DNA of 36,074 nucleotides from Candidatus Gastranaerophilales bacterium (GTDB lineage Bacteria > Cyanobacteriota > Vampirovibrionia > Gastranaerophilales > UBA9971). Shown here piece after piece: positions 32,333-36,074 of this stretch (positions within the stretch are counted from its first letter, which is position 1; the number at the start of each line of letters is the position of its first letter). The stretch is taken from the NCBI GenBank assembly GCA_028278605.1, contig JANQEB010000140.1, positions 1 through 36,074 on the forward strand. The letters are read 5' to 3'. A model generated the notes under the pieces. That model was not told the origin of the DNA, did not search any database, and saw only the letters and a list, made by a program, of their open reading frames with translations. The position numbers and the translations under genes were made by a program.

Positions 32333-33551
32333 AGACCTTTATAAGTTTTTTATAGTGTGCTTCCGGGCTGAATAAGTTTTTTACTTTTTCCTGACCCTGT
32401 TTTCCCATTTGGACAGCTAATTCCCGGTCATTATCCAGTTTTAAAATTGCCTGTGCAATTTGATTAGAGTTAGCTGGTTCAGTCAGGATTCCATTGACAT
32501 CATGCTCGATTATCTCCGGTATTCCTCCGACATTGCTTGCTATTACAGGTTTTGCATAAGCAAAAGCCTCTGCTATGGTAAGTCCAAACGCTTCAAACCA
32601 GTTACAAGGCAGCACTGAAGCTATACAGTTTTTGTATTCATCTTCAAGATCCTTGCCTGTCAGGAATCCCTTGAATTGTATATTGTCATAACCCCTTGCA
32701 AGAAGTCTTAATTCCGCTTCCTGAGCCCCTTTGCCAACTATATGAAGCTCAATGTCCTGCGGTAAAGTTTTCATCGCTTCTATAAGGTAATGTACGCCCT
32801 TTTCTTCGTCTAACCTGCCGATATACAGGAAGTAATCCCCATTTTTAGCTGAACTATTGAGCAAGTTTTCAGGAGGCAGTTCAACCATATTATAAACGGT
32901 TTCCAGCATTTCAGGAGCGACTCCTGCTTCTAATGCAATGTTTTTAATGGCATTACTCGGGCAAATAAATTTTGAAATGTACTTTTCATAACCTAGAACT
33001 CTTCTATTCAGCGTGTAAAAAACTAAATACGGTAGCTGGACGTGCAATCTTCTTTTTGAGCAGTTATGAATCAGGCTTTTAAGGTAATTTCCTTTTAAGC
33101 ATTCGGTTTCATCGCAGATATACTGCTTTTTTTTCATAAACGTACCTGCCGGGCAGAAGAACCCGGGGCCATGTATTGTTGTTACAACTGGAATATCGTT
33201 GTCATGGCAGGCTTTTAGCACAGTATCAGACAGGTGTGGGCCGGTGCCGTGGACATGGACAACATCAGGTTCGACTTTTTTCAGCATTAAGTCAAGTTTT
33301 TGCATTGATTCTTTGTTATATAGCGGCCTTATAGCCTTTGCCAGAAGCACAGGAAGGCTGACTGATTTATAATCAATGTGCCTGGAAAAATATTTTTTGT
33401 ATTTATAGTCCTCATCATAATAAGGGCTTTTATTTGTGGTAAAAAAGAAAACTTCATGGCCGTTTTGCCTGAGCAATTCAGCTTCTGAAAACATCAGCTT
33501 GCCGGAACCTGTCTTAATATGAAAATACGGATGTATAAAAAGGATTTTCAT
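32301..33551 (-). CDS. Family 4 glycosyltransferase (second paralogue)
   Basis: A 416-residue GT-B enzyme built like its neighbours: MKILFIHPYFHIKTGSGK at the N-terminus, the cysteine cluster CPAGTFMKKKQYICDETEC, FLYIGRLDEEKGVHYLIEA, and E-x7-E in WFEAFGLTIAEAFAYAKPV. The N-terminal GSGKL replaces the GGAE of the other two, so it probably recognises a different acceptor. Joined to the short GT2 remnant upstream by an ATGA overlap (33548-33551). Confidence 0.92.
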   Translation of the reverse strand: MKILFIHPYFHIKTGSGKLMFSEAELLRQNGHEVFFFTTNKSPYYDEDYKYKKYFSRHIDYKSVSLPVLLAKAIRPLYNKESMQKLDLMLKKVEPDVVHVHGTGPHLSDTVLKACHDNDIPVVTTIHGPGFFCPAGTFMKKKQYICDETECLKGNYLKSLIHNCSKRRLHVQLPYLVFYTLNRRVLGYEKYISKFICPSNAIKNIALEAGVAPEMLETVYNMVELPPENLLNSSAKNGDYFLYIGRLDEEKGVHYLIEAMKTLPQDIELHIVGKGAQEAELRLLARGYDNIQFKGFLTGKDLEDEYKNCIASVLPCNWFEAFGLTIAEAFAYAKPVIASNVGGIPEIIEHDVNGILTEPANSNQIAQAILKLDNDRELAVQMGKQGQEKVKNLFSPEAHYKKLIKVYEQVENTVRK

Positions 33552-33745
33552 GATTTATGCCTCCAGAAACCTTGCCAGATACCGTTAGTATTATAAATTG
33601 CTCTCATAAACAGTTTTTTATCAAGGGTAATTATGCTTTTAAGAGTTTTAACTGTAGGCGCTGAGATCATTTTTAGTGATTCAAACAGGCGTTTAACTTT
33701 TTTATCTCTATTGAAAGTGATTACTAAAAGGGAAAATTTTGTCAT
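33548..33745 (-). pseudogene. GT2 remnant with internal deletion (65 residues)
   Basis: Starts as a GT2 enzyme (MTKFSLLVITFNRDKKVKRL) and stops matching at about residue 28. The rest (LDKKLFMRAIYNTNGIWQGF) looks like the C-terminal tail of a glycosyltransferase. The nucleotide-binding and DXD regions are absent, so it cannot be an active transferase. Both ends keep four-base stop/start overlaps with the flanking GT4 genes. This looks like an in-frame internal deletion of a former ~250-300-residue gene. Confidence 0.65.
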
Positions 33746-34983
33746 TTTACATATTTCCTGTATATCTCAATGAGCTTTTCATAGTGTATATCAGGGTGAT
33801 AGTTTTCTTCAGCTTTTTTACGCGCGTTTTTACCCATTTCTATAGCTTTTTGCTTGTCATTATATAAGGTTTCAACTGCTCTGGCTATATCTTCAGGGTT
33901 GGCCGGCTCAGTTAGAAGCCCGGTTACTCCAGGTTCAACCATTTCAGGGATGCCGCCGATGTTGCTCCCTATAGCGGGTTTGCCGTTGACAAAGGTTTCA
34001 AGTATTGTTGTCGGGAAATTTTCAAACCAGTAGCAGGTAAGGATACTTGCTATACAGCCTTTATAGATATCATAAAGCTCTTTTCCGGATTTAAAACCAA
34101 GGAACCTAACATTATCAAGACCGTATTCCTTTGCCATTAATTTAAAGTCTTCTTCCTGCGGGCCGGTTCCTACAAGATGAAGCTCAATTTCTTTTGGAAG
34201 CATTGAAAATGCTTTTATCAAGTACTGGACACCTTTGTCATGGGCTAATCTTCCAACATACAGGAAGTAGTTTTGGTTATTATACCGGGGTTCTACGTTA
34301 AAATGATGTCTTTCAAGCAGGTTATTTACCACGCTTATCCTGTTTTCCACAAACCCTGATTTCATTGCTAAATCAGCAAGTGCCCGGCTTGGGGATATAA
34401 AATGGTCAATTTGCTCAACCAGCTTATGTACTTTCCTTGCCGCGAATTCCGCTGCGTAAATTGCACTGTGCTTAAAGTTGCCTTCAAAGCAGTTATTTAC
34501 TATGCAGTGAAGGGAATTACCCTTAGCGCAGTAAACTTCATCACATAAAGATTTACCCTTTAGCATTACTTTTCCTGTTGGGCAGACAAGTCGCGCAGTA
34601 TGAAGAGTCATTATAACAGGGGTATTGTTTTGTTTGCAGGCTTTAATTATTGATGGAGTAAGGTTATAGAAGAACTCATGCATATGGACAATATCAGGCT
34701 TAAACTCTTTGAGGAAGCAATCCAGCTTTTTCTGGGTATCTACGTCATAAACCAGTTTTGGAATGTTCATTACTGCCTGTGCTGCGGGTAATTTAGAATA
34801 CGGTGTGTATTTTGAGAAGTATGAGGCGTACTGGTAATCTTCTATAAAGTAAGGCTGGCGATCACTTGCAAAGAAATAAACCTCATGACCCCTTTCCTGC
34901 AACAACTGCGCCTCGTGGAGCATTATTTTTTCAGCTCCGCCAACAGCACAGAAAAATTTGTTTATATGCGCTATTTTCATCAT
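33742..34983 (-). CDS. Family 4 glycosyltransferase (first paralogue)
   Basis: A 413-residue GT-B enzyme: MKIAHINKFFCAVGGAEKIM at the N-terminus, the cysteine cluster CPTGKVMLKGKSLCDEVYC then two more cysteines, FLYVGRLAHDKGVQYLIKA, and E-x7-E in WFENFPTTILETFVNGKPA. The first of three tandem paralogues in transcription order. It overlaps the truncated GT2 gene before it (34980-34983) and the GT2 remnant after it (33742-33745) by four bases each. Confidence 0.92.
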   Translation of the reverse strand: MMKIAHINKFFCAVGGAEKIMLHEAQLLQERGHEVYFFASDRQPYFIEDYQYASYFSKYTPYSKLPAAQAVMNIPKLVYDVDTQKKLDCFLKEFKPDIVHMHEFFYNLTPSIIKACKQNNTPVIMTLHTARLVCPTGKVMLKGKSLCDEVYCAKGNSLHCIVNNCFEGNFKHSAIYAAEFAARKVHKLVEQIDHFISPSRALADLAMKSGFVENRISVVNNLLERHHFNVEPRYNNQNYFLYVGRLAHDKGVQYLIKAFSMLPKEIELHLVGTGPQEEDFKLMAKEYGLDNVRFLGFKSGKELYDIYKGCIASILTCYWFENFPTTILETFVNGKPAIGSNIGGIPEMVEPGVTGLLTEPANPEDIARAVETLYNDKQKAIEMGKNARKKAEENYHPDIHYEKLIEIYRKYVK

Positions 34984-35666
34984 AAACCTCTTTGTTTCAG
35001 GGGGAGCCTGTATGTCCTGTATAGTTCTTTTCCAAGGATCATATAAAGCTTATGGAACAGTCTTTTTTCCTTAAAATATCTTTCTGCTCTGCCTTTAATT
35101 GTAGAATATGAGACCAGAATGTCATTTAGTGCTTTTTCACTATAATAATGTGCTTCCCTGTTAGCTTTTATTATTTTTTCAAACCAGTTATTTAGCAAAT
35201 CGTAGCTTCCGGGGACCGGTTTAAATGAATGGTCCGCAAGTGCGTCATGAAGCTGCATTTCTTTATCTGTCGGGTTAATCCCGATTTTGCCAAGTTGCAT
35301 ACGCCGAATTTTGGAAGGAATTCTCCGGGTTTCGGCTTTTTTTGAGGTAGCTTGCTCCGGATGGACGCGCCTGAGTATAAGCGGTTTGGTTAAATTATGG
35401 GAATTGGCGCATTCAGCATCCAGCCCCTTGTTCAGGGTTGCCGGAAGCCTCAGGTTTACTTCATTTTGAATAAATACGATTCTGCTGTCGTCAAAGGATT
35501 TTATAATATCAGCAGAGTTATCACTTGAAACGTCATCAATTATGATAAACTCAAAATCCCTAAACGTCTGGTTTAAAATGCTTTCTATAGCTTCTTTTAA
35601 GTATGCCTCACCATTGTAGTTCAGCATTAAAACACTTACCCTGGGGTTGCTCTGGGTTTTTGTCAT
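34980..35666 (-). pseudogene. GT2 gene missing its catalytic middle (228 residues)
   Basis: N-terminal 82 residues are a good GT2 start: RVSVLMLNYNGEAYLKEAIE, IIIDDVSSDNSADII and LPATLNKGLD. The next expected segment (ARGEYIARMDADD, with the DXD metal site) is missing. The sequence jumps to ANSHNLTKPLILRRVHPEQA, a block normally about 130 residues further on, and then continues with the usual helical C-terminus (KIRRMQLGKIGINPTDKEMQ). It is open throughout, with GGAG before the ATG, but is unlikely to be active. A novel short protein is the alternative reading. Confidence 0.6.
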
Positions 35667-35834
35667 TTATGACTCCGGCTTTTAAGTTTTATTAATAGTG
35701 TAAATTCCGGCCAACCGCTTATTTTATAGTATTTATCCGGCTATATGCACATATTTTTTGCTTTTAGCACTTTAAGTGTAAACTGATTTATAATATATTT
35801 TTTACAACAAATACGCTAAAAATGGAAAGAATAT
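35667..35834. promoter_or_regulatory. Divergent promoter region of the glycan cluster
   Basis: A 168-base gap between divergent genes. On the plus strand tataat at 35789-35794 lies about 40 bases before the ATG at 35835, with no good -35. On the minus strand tataaa occurs near 35728, also with a weak -35. No operator or hairpin stands out. Confidence 0.3.
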
Positions 35835-36028
35835 ATGAGGATCGAATATTTTAGTCTTGCAGAAACCATTAAAAATATCTGCCTAATAATCCCATATACT
35901 ATATTGCAAACCCCGGAAACTGGGGAGATGCTCTTATTAGAGCAGGAACAGTTACCAGACATTTTGATGAAATAATAAGGAACAAACAAAAAGTTTTTAC
36001 ATCTGTTTTGTATTTTACGTCATCCTGA
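35835..36028 (+). pseudogene. 5' fragment of polysaccharide pyruvyl transferase, frameshifted and cut by repeat
   Basis: Starts MRIEYFSLAETIKN, then needs a one-base shift in a run of five A (about 35871-35875). After that it reads PIYYIANPGNWGDALIRAG followed by TVTRHFDEIIRN. NPGNWGDALI is the N-terminal signature of polysaccharide pyruvyl transferases, which add pyruvate ketals to surface glycans. After about 45 residues the frame enters the edge repeat (35976 onward) and ends at a TGA at 36026-36028. The unshifted frame stops at 35975. A sequencing or assembly error in the A run cannot be excluded. Confidence 0.6.
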
Positions 36029-36074
36029 GCCAGCTCGCAGAGCGAGCTGTGTCGAAGGATCTCAAGGTCTAAAA
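35976..36074. repeat. Inverted-repeat copy, right edge
   Basis: Reverse complement of 413-510 with about two differences. It runs to the last base of the window and displaces the reading frame of the pyruvyl transferase fragment. Confidence 0.85.

Overview
The window reads as a chromosomal contig of a moderately AT-rich, flagellated, diderm bacterium. Diderm: it encodes a flagellar P-ring (FlgI), an L-ring (FlgH) and an MlaE-type lipid permease. Flagellated: an eleven-gene flg operon is present. A cysteine-rich exported protein with three S-layer-homology (SLH) domains, together with dense interspersed repeats that begin 'gtcattgcgag', suggests a candidate-phylum lineage such as the non-photosynthetic cyanobacterial relatives (Melainabacteria/Vampirovibrionia) or Margulisbacteria. 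That placement is inference; no rRNA is present to settle it.

Layout. 1-596: gene-free repeat cluster. 597-4785 (minus): polar amino-acid ABC importer (ATPase, binding lipoprotein, two permeases) followed by a small Rossmann-like protein and a family-2 glycosyltransferase. 5308-6930 (plus): aspartate racemase-like protein and an Fmt-family formyltransferase, convergent with a PAP2 phosphatase. 7915-8994 (minus): an acyl-CoA dehydrogenase homologue without its catalytic glutamate. 9300-9430: a stand-alone terminator and a perfect 28-bp hairpin ahead of the plus-strand unit ilvE-mlaE-two small membrane proteins (9522-11515). 11522-12105 (minus): an XRE regulator and a small gene apparently split by a repeat. 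12453-14786 (minus): the Cys/Pro-rich SLH protein. 15200-18291 (plus): orphan RelE/ParE-like toxin, repeat element, Xaa-Pro aminopeptidase and SpoU-type RNA methyltransferase, convergent with a nitrilase-family amidohydrolase and a GNAT acetyltransferase (minus).

19789-28537 (minus) is one flagellar operon, in transcription order: lytic transglycosylase, flgF, flgG, flgA, flgH, flgI, flgJ (rod-binding domain only), a FlgM-like protein, a FlgN-like chaperone, flgK and flgL, closed by a clear terminator. It supplies the distal rod, P- and L-rings and hook-filament junction. 28997-30710 (minus) is the classic rpmG - tRNA-Trp - secE - nusG - rplK block, but rplA does not follow rplK. 31094-35666 (minus) is a glycan cluster with stop/start overlaps: three paralogous GT4 glycosyltransferases interleaved with two GT2 genes that appear to have lost their middles. 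A polysaccharide pyruvyl transferase 5' fragment diverges from it on the plus strand and is cut off by a repeat at the window edge.

The most unusual features are: (i) a near-identical ~98-bp inverted repeat lying at both ends of the window; (ii) several MITE-like inverted-repeat families inserted between genes, even within the flagellar and nusG operons; (iii) the paired internal deletions in the GT2 genes; (iv) the Cys-Pro/TGAA-repeat SLH protein; and (v) the hairpin/terminator leader before ilvE. I saw no CRISPR array, transposase, prophage or clear defence system.
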